NCBI GenBank assembly: GCA_950022655.1
Contig: OX465587.1
Coordinates: 29,143,716 to 29,207,715 of the forward strand
Length of the DNA stretch: 64,000 nucleotides
From: Alentia gelatinosa
Taxonomy: Eukaryota; Annelida; Polychaeta; Phyllodocida; Polynoidae
Direction: 5' to 3'
In this document: one piece after another, positions 45,370 through 56,627 of the stretch
Layout of the letters: every line of letters begins with the position of its first letter
Numbering within the stretch: the first letter of the stretch is position 1
Notes under the pieces: generated by a model
Seen by the model: the letters and a program-made list of their open reading frames with translations, nothing else
Database searches by the model: none
Told to the model about the DNA's origin: nothing
Translations under genes and position numbers: made by a program

Positions 45370-45640
45370 TGCACATGTATCACTGTACGAAAACCACCAT
45401 TTTATTCATATATACGCCATCGCAGAGGTGCATGTGGTGGCGCAATATTGACTTGTTTTCATATATATACGCCCAGGGTTTATATACTGACGCGTCTTGG
45501 CTGTATTTCACACCCGGCGTATATGAGAGGAAATATCCTCTCCCCCGCTGCATCCCGCCCGTTTGTGTTGGTAGAAATATAGGTGTCCTCAATGGGAAAC
45601 CCTTCCCCCCCCCCCCGCCACCCCCACCCCCACCCCTCTG
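45370..45640. mobile_element. CACTGTACGAAAACC-type element fragment
   Basis: TCACTGTACGAAAACCACCA and ATTCATATATACGCC match the ends of the complete element at 54550-54840. The inner TGGCTGTATTTCACACC...GGAAATATCCTC is shared with 50870-50930. A poly-C run (45605-45616) follows. A 198-residue frame across this region has no domain and is probably spurious. Confidence 0.6.
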
Positions 45641-46148
45641 CGTTTATCTTTCTCATGATATCTCTCCCTTTATTTGTTCATTCAACTATCCCTTACCAGC
45701 AGTTATCCCTGGAAAAAATTGCCAAGGCAATTTCACAATTCAACATATTTTCTTCTTACATAGCTGGCTTTGAACTCGATCTAGATTGAACTATTTGTCT
45801 GCCTGGCGACGCCACTGCTTCCTTGTTGTCGGATCATGTGTCCTATTGCCAAAACAAAACGAGTTCCCGTGATAAAATAACTAAATGAGATTTCTCATCG
45901 GATAGCTCGGCACAAATACGATCACCAAGGTCAATCAAAAAAATCTCATTTGGTCTGACGAGCAAAAAAAAAAAGAAGCCATTTCAATGTTGGAGTCCAG
46001 TTTCAGCCAACATGAAAAGGTCAGAATATTGAGGGAACTTTTTTCTGGGCATTACTGCATTGTTGTAGTCGCTTTTAGTGGAAGGAGTGAGACTGAAGTA
46101 CGGCTTAACCTTTCACACTGTTTCCACAACTGGAAGGCGGATGTCTAG

Positions 46149-46500
46149 GGAGAGCGTTATATAAAGCCCAATACACATCTACCGATTTTGGAACATTTCG
46201 GGCGAGGTATCCTAACAGAGTCGGTCGTAGTCGGTAGATGTAGGACAGCTAGGCAAGGGTTAGGCAACGATTAGTGAACCACCTCTACCATGAATACACA
46301 TCTACCGATTTACCGAACGGTAATTTGTCTCAGGCGAGGCTTCCTAATGGAGTCAGCACTAGTTGGTAAATGTGGGACAGCTAGGCAAGGATCAGCCAAC
46401 GATTAGTGAGCCACCTCATTCAGATGTTATTTTGTCGCCGACATGTTATGGTTTCTATGTTCCGAAAATCGGTAGCCAAAAGTTAATCAACACATGTTGA
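46149..46500. mobile_element. CTACCGAT-family MITE, shuffled
   Basis: AGCCCAATACACATCTACCG follows TATAA. Two diverged half-units follow, each with GGACAGCTAGGCAAGG. It is bracketed by a ~75-bp direct repeat at 46072-46145 and 46510-46583. Confidence 0.6.
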
Positions 46501-46610
46501 TATATATTGGAGTTTAGTGGCAGGAGTGAGACTGAAGTACGGCTTAACCTTTCACACAGTTTCCACAACTGGAAGGCGGATGTCTAGAAAGCGAGAAAGT
46601 TGTATATCTA

Positions 46611-47055
46611 TAGGCCCGTTTCCATTGGTTGACGAAAATGGTGTAGATATCTTTAGTTCTCCTAATAGCCTATTCATATTATGCGTCAACATTGCTAAAA
46701 GTCCATTGGTGGGCCCTGACTGTATATTGGTGATGACCAATGGAAATAGGCCATAAAGCCATGTTTCCATTGGCTGACGAAAAGAGTGTAGATTTTTTTA
46801 GTTACCCAGAAAGTCTGTCAGTGGTGCCACTGTCTGTGCGTCAGTATAGAAGGGTTGTAGATTTCACACAATAATCAAGCTTTCACTCAGTGGTGGGTGG
46901 TGTCACTCTGCATTATCTAAGCAGAAAAAGCTGTTGGTCATTTCACGAGCTAGGTCGTTTCCAAAGACCGATTTTGGGTCATCAGTGCCAAAAGCCTGTC
47001 GGTGGTTCCTGACTGTAGATTGATGACAGTCAATCGGCCAATGGAAACGGGCCTT
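46611..47055. mobile_element. Two adjacent GTTTCCATTGG MITEs
   Basis: GGCCCGTTTCCATTGGTTGA at 46611 and inverted CCAATGGAAATAGGCC near 46740 bound one element. GCCATGTTTCCATTGGCTGA near 46758 and CCAATGGAAACGGGCCTTTA near 47045 bound the second. Non-coding. Confidence 0.65.
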
Positions 47056-47376
47056 TAGGATAACACAGAAAATATTTTTGGGATAAAATCGGGGCCCCGA
47101 TTGCCAAAATTTTCATTTTGGATAAAATCGGGGACCGATTGACACAAATTGGGGTACAGATTTATGCCAGAAAAGTTCCCACACATAACACAGAAAAACC
47201 ACACCGTTTTTGCTGGCCAGGGGAAACAGGCCTTAGTCTGTCAGACTTGGAGACCAGTATGAGTCATGAATGGAATATCACCAGTCTGCAGAATAGGTCT
47301 AGTATTTATAAGCACTGGAAAGGTTGAACAATAGATCCGGCCAAATGCTTGTCTCCTGACTATTTCTAGTATCTAA

Positions 47377-48090
47377 GCCCAGTACACATCTACCGATACA
47401 GGATTGAACGATTAGTTCCCAAATCATAGAGGTGTCAGTGAACTTGTCGCAGGCGAATTACGGAATCCCTCAGCCCATGTCAGCCAAACAATCAAAGGCT
47501 ATTTACCACTGTTCCGTTGTCGGCAACTGGATTTATCAACATGTTGATAAACTTTAGGTGAGAGATTTAAGAACATTGAATGACAACTCGTCTGCGACAA
47601 AAGAACATATGCAGAGGCCATGTATGTACTGCTTCATAGTGCTAAATAAAAAAAAAACATCTCATGGGGGGGTGGGCATTCACTAAAGCCTGATGCCCAT
47701 CTACCGATTCAGGGTTGAGCGATTAGTTACCAAATCGTATAGGAGTCGGTCGACTTGTCGCAGGCAAATTACGTAACTCTTTGCTCGACCGCCGAACATT
47801 GAGGAGATGGGGTGGTGGATATTAGTCCTAAGCAAATCGGTCTACTAGTCGGTGGCTCACCCTTGCCTAGCTGTCCTATATCTACCGACCACGGCCGACT
47901 CCGTTAGGATGCCTTTGGTGAGACAAATTACCGTCCGTTTGTCACAGACAAAGGAACATGAATGTTCCGGAATCGGTAGATGGGAATTAGCCTTAATTGT
48001 TGGCTGACCCTCGCCTAGCTGTTCTACATTTATACCGACTGGGGCCAAGTCCTTTAGGATGTCTCGCCGACAAAAGTGCATGAATGTCCT
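47377..48090. mobile_element. Two CTACCGAT-family MITEs
   Basis: The first starts AAGCCCAGTACACATCTACC and keeps CAACATGTTGATAAA. The second, 47695-47990, has both ends (AGCCTGATGCCCATCTACCG and GGTAGATGGGAATTAGCCT), each flanked by TAA. It is the best uninterrupted paralogue for the LINE-split copy at 13 kb. 48091-48545 shows nothing further. Confidence 0.7.
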
Positions 48091-48726
48091 GAAAGTGGAA
48101 ATTCTCCCATTGACCTACCACTATTATTATTCGATAAACACTAAGTACAATCATGTTTTTACAGTACTGTGATCAAGAAACATAACTATTTGACATAATC
48201 TTTTTGTATTTACAAGTTCGTCCCTGCTTTTGAAGTTTTAACACACTTTGGAAGAACCTCGTCACAAATTAAAGGTAGTTTCAACATCTTCATTAATCAT
48301 TTTTATATGAAGGTTGAAGCTTACATAAAATACCCACTATGTGAGTAGCCTGGTGAATGAGGGTGTTTTAACTGAGCGGCTCACACCTGCCAAGCCAACA
48401 GGTCTCTACTAAAGTGACAAAAAACGAAATTAGTGTTGACTATAATGGACAGCCAAGAAAAACTTAGTAAATTGCCACGTCAGCATTCTTACTCTTTGTC
48501 AAGGCTATCAGCCTTATATCAGAGCAAGCAGGAACATCTAGTGTCGAGTTTCCTGGTGTTTACACCAGACGAGTATAAATAGATGACGATTCTTGAATTG
48601 AGCACCACCTGGGACCTGTTTCACTAGTTTTGTGACATGTCTGTGACACCATACAGCCATTGGGGTTGTCTAAGTTTTGTGACAACACAAGTAGCTGCCC
48701 TTAGGTAAAGACAGACCCCAAACATA

Positions 48727-49185
48727 GGAGGGGGCGTCCACCAACCACGACAAGGCTACGACAATGGCTTTCCGACAAGGTCAACGACAGGCCTACGATT
48801 GGAAGCCTTGTTGTAGCCTTGTCGTGGTTGGTGGACCCCAGTTCCCGACAAGAGGCTATGACAAGGCCCCGACAGGCTGCAACATGAAGCTTGTTGGGGG
48901 CCTGTCGGGGGCCTTCCAACAAGGCTACGACAATATCGAACATGTTTGATTTTTGCTACGACTGGACCTTTGTCGTGGAGTGCTGTGGTTTCCTCGATAT
49001 CACTCTTGTAGTGTGTCGGAACCATGGGCGCCTTTTTTACGGCAACAAGCAACGTTTACAACACGCCCCGACACCGCTGTCCAGGCACCGCTCTTCTCAC
49101 AAAAAAGGCTGCAACAAGGCTGCGATTGGAACTTTCATGTCAGCACTTGTCCTAGCCTTGTCGTGGTTGGTGGACGCCCCCCTTT
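48727..49185. mobile_element. CCACCAACCACGACAAGG MITE, complete
   Basis: The ends GGGGGCGTCCACCAACCACG and CGTGGTTGGTGGACGCCCCC are inverted and flanked by TA at 48725 and 49186. The interior repeats GGCTACGACAA and CCCGACAAG motifs and an internal inverted end near 48810-48830. It is an analogue of the ACCTACCACGAT family. Non-coding. Confidence 0.75.
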
Positions 49186-49319
49186 ACTGTAAATGCCAGT
49201 AGTAAATCCCTATTTTAGAATATTTTGATAATGAGTGTAATCACCGCATGACAAATGGCTCAATACCTCACATTTCCTGTTACTATCACCACCTATAAGC
49301 AGTTTCCGCCTTCCTCTGC

Positions 49320-49540
49320 CGCTCCTCACACGGTGGCGCTGCAGAGGGCAGATAAGACCGCCCACATTTTGCTTTGATGCCCCACATCCTTTTATACCTT
49401 CAATCTGAGCATCCCATCACCGGATGTGATGTAATCACCGTTACCATGGCAACCTTATCAGCGCCGCTAGATGGCGCCACGGATAGCCCCTCACTTCCGG
49501 CCCGCCGGGAACGCTGGGAAGGGGATCTCGGAAGGTGAGA
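49320..49540. promoter_or_regulatory. Promoter-like block with X-box and CTCF-like site
   Basis: GTTACCATGGCAAC at 49440-49453 fits the RFX X-box consensus exactly. CCGCTAGATGGCGCC at 49464-49478 fits the CTCF core with one mismatch. ACTTCCGG at 49493-49500 is an ETS-type site. A splice donor GGAAG|GTGAGA follows at 49535, so a short plus-strand first exon is plausible. On the minus strand TATAAAAG lies at 49390-49397. No repeat copy explains this block. No downstream exon is identified. Confidence 0.45.
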
Positions 49541-49687
49541 TAAAACGGGTGTTTGGCTGACGTTTCCGGGGGCTGGTGTAGGGTAGGGATTGTGTCGGTG
49601 AGACTTGGAGGGTTTATCAGTATAAAGCATAGAGTAGAGTCACTTACTATGCCCTACAGGTCAAACTATCCCGGTGTTTACATACAC

Positions 49688-49828
49688 AATAATGACTGGT
49701 TTTGTGTACGAGTGGCCGTAATCTCCGAGTAGTTGACGCGTAGTAATATCCGAGCGATTAGCAAGGATATTACGTCGTCAACTACGAGGAGATTACGGTC
49801 ATTCGTATACAAAACCAGTTGTTATTGT
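49688..49828. repeat. GTTGAC-type long hairpin
   Basis: CAATAATGACTGGTTTTGTG pairs with its diverged complement ending AACCAGTTGTTATTG. Inner arms carry GGCCGTAATCTCCGAGTAGT and GTTGACGCGTAGTAATATCC. The tip is GAGCGATTAGC. It shares core and plan with 2384-2500, 8368-8512 and 36331-36458. Confidence 0.8.
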
Positions 49829-50199
49829 ATTTATTACCCACCTACAAGATTGATAACAAATTTATAGCAATTAAACAGTTTCTGTAAGCCATTTCGTTCC
49901 AGACACCACAAAACTGTCAAGCGTGGCAGTAATTCGGTGTAGACTTACAACAATAATAACGTTTCCCATTAACCTGTGATTTTAGCATGTAAAACGTTTT
50001 ATGACAGTGAGATCTGATGGTTAATTAGATTTCTAGGACTAATTATATATAATTTATATTGAATGAATATCCATGAAACATGTTTCGAAGTAAATGATGA
50101 TTTGACTTGATCAGGGATGGTACTTTTTTTTCCGGAATCTCCTGGTAGCCGTTTCCAGGTGCTCTATGTATTTCCCATGGAGACTACGTATTTGGTGGG

Positions 50200-50630
50200 C
50201 AATAAACTAAACAACTAAATACATGGCGACTGTAGATCGTCAGATGGTGGCAATGTCCACTGCAAACGTCGTCGACCTCAGAATGTACCAGAGCGTTTAC
50301 ATTGATGACTACAGGTTTTCACAGAATTGCTGCCTGTCTTGATGATCTCCTGTCACCACGCGCTTGGCATTTACGCTAGACAAATTCTATAATTTTACTG
50401 CTAAAAGTGCCAGAGTTGCCGACCAGAATCATCAAGTGTAAAGCCTGGTCACTCACTATGCCCTACAGGTCAAACTATCCCGGCGTTTACACTAGATGAC
50501 TAAATATGTGGCGACTGTAGATCGTCAAGTCAATATTGTCAGGTGGTGGCAATGTCTACTGCAAAAGCTGTCAACCTTTGAATGTACCTGAGCATTTACA
50601 TTGATGACTACAAGTTTTCACAGAATTGCC
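50200..50630. mobile_element. TTTACACTAGACGA-family copies
   Basis: GACTGTAGATCGTCAG, GTACCTGAGC and inverted ends recur twice (50215-50450 and 50478-50630). The second copy starts GGCGTTTACACTAGATGAC. Confidence 0.6.
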
Positions 50631-50634
50631 GCCT

Positions 50635-51178
50635 GACATATGAATGCGCCCGGCGTATATAGGTATGCTTTTGCGTATACAAGGTCGTCCCATTCCCTGT
50701 GTCTATACGCCTCACCTGTAGGTGCCTATCCCGGCCGCTTTCACACATTATTATAGGCCTTCGTTGGGGTCTGAGCCACCCCCAAATCAAAGGGGGGGGG
50801 GGGGGGACAGGGCTTCACTGAGAGCGAGCGGCGGGGGGTGGCGGGGGGGGGGGGGGGGCGCCGGGGGCAGAGGATATTTCCTCTCGTCTACGCCTGGTGT
50901 GAAATACAGCCAAGACGCGTCCGTATATAAATACTGAGCATATATATATATGTCTATATATTTCAATATATTAATATATGTGAGGACGCAAGACAACACT
51001 ACGCTACTCACCAAGTAACGGTAGCTATGTTAATCCACGTCACGCTTTTGTGTCGTCACGTATCTTAGCAACCGCGCGGTCGTTGGATGCGTGACGTAGT
51101 CTTCTATTAATATAAACGGTTAATCCGCCTTTGATCTCGCGTAGATCAGCTGTGTTAAAAAACTCGCAGCTGTTTCGT

Positions 51179-51232
<54 letters not shown>

Positions 51233-51312
51233 ACACGTCAATATTCAGCCAATGCATGCACTTCCGCGATGGCGTATATATATGAATAAAATGGTGGTTT
51301 TCGTGCAGTGCC
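50635..51312. mobile_element. CACTGTGCG element, interrupted copy
   Basis: Inner parts (GGCGTATATAGGTATGCTTT, ATTTCCTCTCGTCTACGCC) and the right end (CGTATATATATGAATAAAAT then GGTGGTTTTCGTGCAGTG) match 54550-54840 but are separated by G runs (50792-50806, 50843-50858) and a (TA)n block. Confidence 0.55.
51178..51236. repeat. (TA)n block with palindromic flanks
   Basis: A long ATATAT run is bounded by GTTTTCAT on the left and ATGAAAAC on the right, so the whole can extrude as a cruciform. Confidence 0.9.
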
Positions 51313-51904
51313 TGTTTCCATTTGACAACCGATTATGTGTTATATGTGCATTGATTATATGTATAGGAACAAACCAGCTTCAACCCACCCTAAATTTACA
51401 TAGGAATCAGTGACAATGAGAAAAACACTGTCTTTAATTGAAAATGGACTTTTGATCACCATCATCGATGGTTTAATTTCGTCAGTGGCCTCAAAGGTTG
51501 GACGGATCAACCCTGAATCGGTACATGTGCATTGAACTTTAGATGTGAAATGAGATTCACTCATGAAAGAACCCTCATAATCCTACCCCTACAGCCATAC
51601 CTGTTTACTCCCCCTATATCACCCATCACCCTACCCTCTGCTCTGTACAGATATCTAAGAACCCCTGCGGTTCTATTCCCATTAGGAAATTACTCACAAG
51701 GGATAATTTCCCATTAAGGTTAATATCTCAAGAACAAAGCCATGGTAAAAAACTAACAGGAAGGACAAAAAGACCCTGACTTTATCTGGCGATCCACTGT
51801 GCCTGTGAGGGAGCAATTACCTCCAGGGTGTGCCGGGGATTCGAGGATAAGGCCCAGTTCTCCTGCTTTTTGATTAGAGTAGTGAAGCCCTTTTTGAGAG
51901 CAGG

Positions 51905-52075
51905 CCACATGCTCAAATACACTGCCTAAAGGTTAGAATGATCACATAGACTTTGAGCTTGTTGATTTTGGGCTGAACGTTCATATACGCTGCTTAAAGG
52001 TTAGAGTGGCCACATAGACTTTGAACTTGTTGATTTTGGTCCGAACGCTCATATACGCTGCCTAAAGGTTAGACA
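51905..52075. repeat. 68-bp tandem repeat, 2.5 units
   Basis: TAAAGGTTAGA recurs at 51927, 51995 and 52063, with CACATAGACTTTGA and TTGTTGATTTTGG between. The adjoining 51320-51900 and 52076-52380 show no recognised feature. Confidence 0.9.
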
Positions 52076-52382
52076 GGCCTGTTATGGGGTGCCATTTTGA
52101 GCCAGGGATTCCTGCCTCTGCTGGTACTCAGTTACCCTGAGTGATTTGCCAGTAACCAGTGTGTTACTCTTTAAGGATAGGTCCTAGAGTAGCTTTTACT
52201 AGGAATGTACCAAATAAATCACCTTGGCAATTTATAATGATTCACCAGAATCGTGGTATTCTCAGCCTTGAGTTGGTGCTAAAATTAGAGCAGCCAATCA
52301 CAAAATTTCTTTCTCCTATCATCCAGAGGGAACTGGAAAATGGGAGCCGTGCTCTGTAAGACCCTTACAGACTGTAAGCCTA

Positions 52383-52796
52383 AGAGGGGACCCCCACCTA
52401 CCACGATAGGCCACGACATGCTTCCCGATCGCTACGATTTGAAATGGGGAAATCGTGACCTATCGGGAGGTCCCCGATAGGTCCAACAGTTTGAAATCGT
52501 AGAGCGTGGCAATGCCTTGGGAGGACCAATAACATAAACGCTGACCACGATATCTTCCTGATAGGCTATGATACCCTACGACAGGCTACGAAATTTCCAA
52601 CATGTTGGAAATTATCAGGACCTCTACGATTGACGTTTTCATCGCAGCCTATCGTGAGCTGTCGTAGACGGAATCGCAGAAACCTGTTTCACCTACCACG
52701 ATTTTGCCAGACCTTACGCTACAATCGGACTGGTCTCGGGAAGGCCGTCGTAAGGCCAATCGGGACCAGAATCGTGGTAGGTGGGGGCAGGCTTTT
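52383..52796. mobile_element. ACCTACCACGAT-family MITE, third copy
   Basis: GGGACCCCCACCTACCACGA and, inverted, GAATCGTGGTAGGTGGGGGC bound it. The interior contains AACATGTTGGAAATTATCAG and CGATAGGCTATGA-like segments. Non-coding. Confidence 0.7.
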
Positions 52797-53009
52797 AGGT
52801 GGGGGCAGCGCAGTCTGTAAACAGACTAAGATGAGTAACTTCAAGCAGCACGTGAGATCTGCTTGGAGAGTGAGGCGCCATGCCTGTGGATGGTGATGGA
52901 GGTGACAGGCTTGTCTAACCTGGTTCACAGCTATAGGTGGGAGAACGGGCCAAAGTGGGCGATGATGTCATTTACCATTAGGGAGCGGCTGGAGGTATGC
53001 TGGTCTGGG

Positions 53010-53710
53010 CTCTAGGGAGAGGTGTGGGTGTTGATGTACGCTAGTGTAGGTGCTAGGGAGAGGTGTGGGTGTGGGAGAATACTAGTGTAGGTGCTAGGGA
53101 GAGGTGTGGATGTGGGTGTGGCTGTATGTGTTTGTGTGGGTGCCTGGGAGGATGTGGGTGATTGGGTGTAGGTGTATGTGTTATTTTTGTTGTTGTGTAT
53201 TTTTAGCAATTTTTATTGGGGAATATTGTGTTTTTACAATCACAGAATTCGGCGATACAGCCGTTCTTCCATTCGGGCGCCAGGCCCCAACGCTCTCATT
53301 GTAATGGCGGGTGTTCAGCCGAATGGGCAGTGGGTACCAATTTTCGTGTAAGTCTTTGATATGACCTGACCAGGGTTTGAACCCACGACCTCCCATGCTC
53401 AGCGAACACCCCTACAACTTAGCCACCAAGCTTGGTATGGACCTGTTTGGGTGTCGGGAGAGGTGTTGGTGTGTATGCATGGGCTAGGGTGGGTGCTGAG
53501 AGAGGTGTGGGTGTGGGTGCGGGTGTCGATATGTATGTAGTAGTATTGGTGCCAGGAGACGTGTGGGTGAGTGGGTGTGGGTGTCGGGAGAGGTGTGGAT
53601 GCGGGTGTTTGTGCTTGAGTGGGCATTTAGGAGAGGTGTAGGTGCGTGGGTGTGGTTGTGGGTATGGGTGCTGGTATTGGTGTTGGGAGAGGTGTGGGTG
53701 TGGGTGTGGG
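53010..53710. repeat. GTGTGGGTG minisatellite
   Basis: Imperfect copies of GGGAGAGGTGTGGGTGTGGG occur on both sides of a SINE at 53205-53437. Open frames across it (Val/Trp/Gly on one strand, Thr/His/Pro on the other) are artefacts. Confidence 0.9.
53205..53437 (-). mobile_element. tRNA-derived SINE
   Basis: On the minus strand a tRNA-like head carries a polymerase III A box (TGGCTAAGTTGTAGGG, 53409-53424) and a B box (GGTTCAAACCC, 53373-53383) at normal spacing. A tRNA-unrelated body of about 130 bp follows, then an A-rich tail with AATAAAAATTGCTAAAAATA. This layout is that of a tRNA SINE. It would be copied by a partner LINE. No target duplication can be read because the flanks are repetitive. 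Confidence 0.75.
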
Positions 53711-53719
53711 AAGAACGGA

Positions 53720-54548
53720 GTGGATTTCCAGATTTTAATATAAATAGCATATAGATTTTCTATCGACGAAGACTATATATTTACTTATCTATTGGTTTTC
53801 TATTCTCCACTTGATACTCTCATCCTCATGCTAACCTTTTTGGAGCCCTTTTTGGAGTCGATGGCTGTTTTAATATACATACATACATTGGTCTCCGCTA
53901 CCACCAACACTGTATCTGGAAAAATCGCTAGGCGAGAGAATGCCATAGAAAACTTTTAAAAAAAGAAGGTATATGATAAAACAATATTTCCGACCTTAAT
54001 GATAATATATCTTACCTGAGCGAGGAAAATCTTTAAAACAAACTCATTATGAATGCAATTTCTTTTAGCAAAAGAAAGAAACAGTTCATTGCCCTATAAC
54101 CACTACCGGGGATGTCCGTATGTCATACATATACGGCGTAAGAAGGCTGTAGCGGAGGATAATAAGTAGGTAAATACCAGTCTTATCATAGTCCCTAAAA
54201 ACCATACTCGTGTATCACCAGACGTAATATCCACTAAAGAGGCAATAATAGGTCCCGCATTCTGTCTTTTATGAAGGAAGTATGATTAATTCCCCAGCAC
54301 ACAGGCGGCTTCTGAGGATAGTTCCCATATTACAGGCATGAAGGTGTATTCACGCCGTACTTATGATACATCTTTATTTGTACTGCTTTACACAGTTATT
54401 GATATCTTGTCACACAGAAGGATTTACATGGTTACTACATATTTTGATAGATAACACATGGATAGTGAATATATAGACAACAATCAATTTCTTCAAAACT
54501 ATTGGTTATTGTATTTATTATCCATTTTACCCAATAAATTAATTCTAG
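53720..54548. other. Unannotated stretch
   Basis: No recognised repeat copy or exon. Mostly AT-rich. Confidence 0.4.
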
Positions 54549-54549
54549 T

Positions 54550-54840
54550 ACTGTGCGTAAACCACCAGTTTGTATATGTATACACCCAGTGTATACAGGT
54601 ATGATTTTGCGTTAACAAGGTAGTCCTATTTTCCGTTATGTATATGCCTCATTTATAGATGCGTAAAATGTATATGACCCGCATGTACATGTCCTGCACA
54701 CGATATTTCCCTTCATATACGCTTTGCAGCAAATACAGCCATTACGCTGACATATAGAAGAGGAAACATATCAATATACAGCCAATACATGCACTTACGT
54801 GAAGGCGTATTTATGAATAAACTGGTGATTTTCGCACAGT
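54550..54840. mobile_element. CACTGTGCG MITE, complete
   Basis: ACTGTGCGTAAACCACCAGT and, inverted, ACTGGTGATTTTCGCACAGT bound a 291-bp element whose inner ends continue GTATATGTATACACC and GGCGTATTTATGAATAAA. Related pieces lie at 45370 and 50635. Non-coding. Confidence 0.75.
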
Positions 54841-55664
54841 GTATGAATTATCATATTAAAGGTTCGATCAATAGGGACTTTTTCTTTTGCTCTATAGCAC
54901 AAAGCGACTATTTTCCGTAAGAGTGGCTTCTAGGCCGTATACCTTGGAAATAAAACCGTAAACCATGGTTATTTGGTATATGACAGTTTTTAAACAATGG
55001 GTAGTTGTTTCTTGAATCCCCATACATTCTCATTGGGTACTTGTTTATGATGAATAATAAATCCAAAAGGGGCCATTTATAAGACCGACGTCCATCTACT
55101 GCAATCGAAATTTAACACTTCCCGATGCACTACAATGCAAAATGTAAAATATCATAGACAATCCTTTTTATCTTACACAAACGTCTAGACTAGGAACATC
55201 TTCGGGCATTGTAATCGGGTTTTAGGTACATCGTAAGGCGTACCGTAGACAATTCTGAGCTCAATGGACCCCGTGCCACAAAGAATGTACGCAACATTTC
55301 TGAAAAATGTGCCCTTAACTCCACCCTCACTGCGTATGTACTTTATGGATGGCCGCAACGTGAAATGATGGTATTGCGCCGCGATATATGCCATGCCATA
55401 ACTCATTTGGGCATTGTATTCCTACGAAGTGTTGACTCAGGCAATATACATCTCATACCGTATTTTCTCATATCATATTAAGAAAGAAACTGATGAGTGT
55501 TTGGTCTGTGTCGTCGACCTCCTCGAATCCACTGGCCTGTCTTCCATGCTCAAGACGTACATCAATGCAATCCAAAGATTTCTATAATATCAATGATGCC
55601 ACCTAGCAGGAATACTGTGTGCCAGAGGATTCTCAAGGCTCTAAGTCTAGTTGTTCTTCTCCTA

Positions 55665-56627
55665 TAGAGCATAGTGAGAACCTTGTACACAATACCACTT
55701 AGAGAGTGTCAGATCTTACAAGAGGGGTCCGTAGTGAGAACCTTGTACACAATACCACTTAGAGAGTGTGAGATCCTATGAGAGGGGTGCGTAGTGAGAA
55801 CCTTGTACAGAATACCACTTAGAGAGTGTGAGTTCTTATGAGAGGGGTACATAGTGAGAACCTTGTACACAATACCACTTAGAGAGTGTCAGATCTTATG
55901 AGAGGGGTGCGTAGTGAGAACCTTGGACAGAATACCACTTAGAGAGTGTGAGATCTTATGAGAGGGGTACGTATTGAGAACATTGTACAGAATACCACTT
56001 AGAGAGTGTGAGATCTTATGAGAGGGGTACATAATGAGAACCTTGTACAGAATACCACTAAGAGAGTGTGAGTTCTTATGAGAGGGGTACATAGTGAGAA
56101 CCTTGTACAGAATACCACTTAAAGAGTGTGAGATCTTATGAGAGGGGTACATAGTGAGAACCTTGTACACGATACCACTTAGAGAGTGTGAGATCTTATG
56201 AGAGGGGTACGTAGTGAGAACCTTGTACAGAATACCACTTAGAGAGTGTGAGATCTTATGAGAGGGGTGCGTAGTGAGAACCTTGTAGAGAACACCACTT
56301 AGAGAGTGTGAGATCTTATGAGAGGGGTACGTAGTGAGAACCTTGTACAGAATACCACTTAGAGAGTGTGAGTTCTTATGAGAGGGGTACATAGTGAGAA
56401 CCTTGTACAGAATACCACTTAAAGAGTGTGAGATCTTATGAGAGGGGTACATAGTGAGAACCTTGTACACGATACCACTTAGAGAGTGTGAGATCTTATG
56501 AGAGGGGTACGTAGTGAGAACCTTGTAGAGAACACCACTTAGAGAGTGTGAGATCTTATGAGAGGGGTGCGTAGTGAGAACCTTGTACAGAATACCACTT
56601 AGAGAATGTTAGATCTTACAAGAAGGG
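55665..56627. repeat. 60-bp tandem array, 15 full units
   Basis: Units start at 55681 and every 60 bases to 56521, with a partial sixteenth. The consensus contains CCTTGTACAGAATACCACTT, AGAGAGTGTGAGATCTTATG and AGAGGGGTACGTAGTGAGAA. Because 60 is divisible by 3, a 20-residue repeat frame stays open on the minus strand; it is an artefact. Variant units show a higher-order pattern. The flank matches that of the two-unit locus at 24.8 kb. Confidence 0.97.

Noticed and set aside
45177..45773. 198-residue open frame
   Set aside because: It spans the end of one MITE, pieces of another and a poly-C run; no recognisable domain.
48701..49202. Five overlapping open frames around 80-100 residues
   Set aside because: They are readings of the CGACAAGG-rich MITE in several frames; non-coding element.
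55889..56470. 193-residue repeat protein with a 20-residue period
   Set aside because: The period equals the 60-bp minisatellite unit, which is divisible by three, and the repeat extends beyond the frame on both sides.
55681..56627. CRISPR-like regular array
   Set aside because: Units are contiguous with no unique spacers, and the context is eukaryotic.
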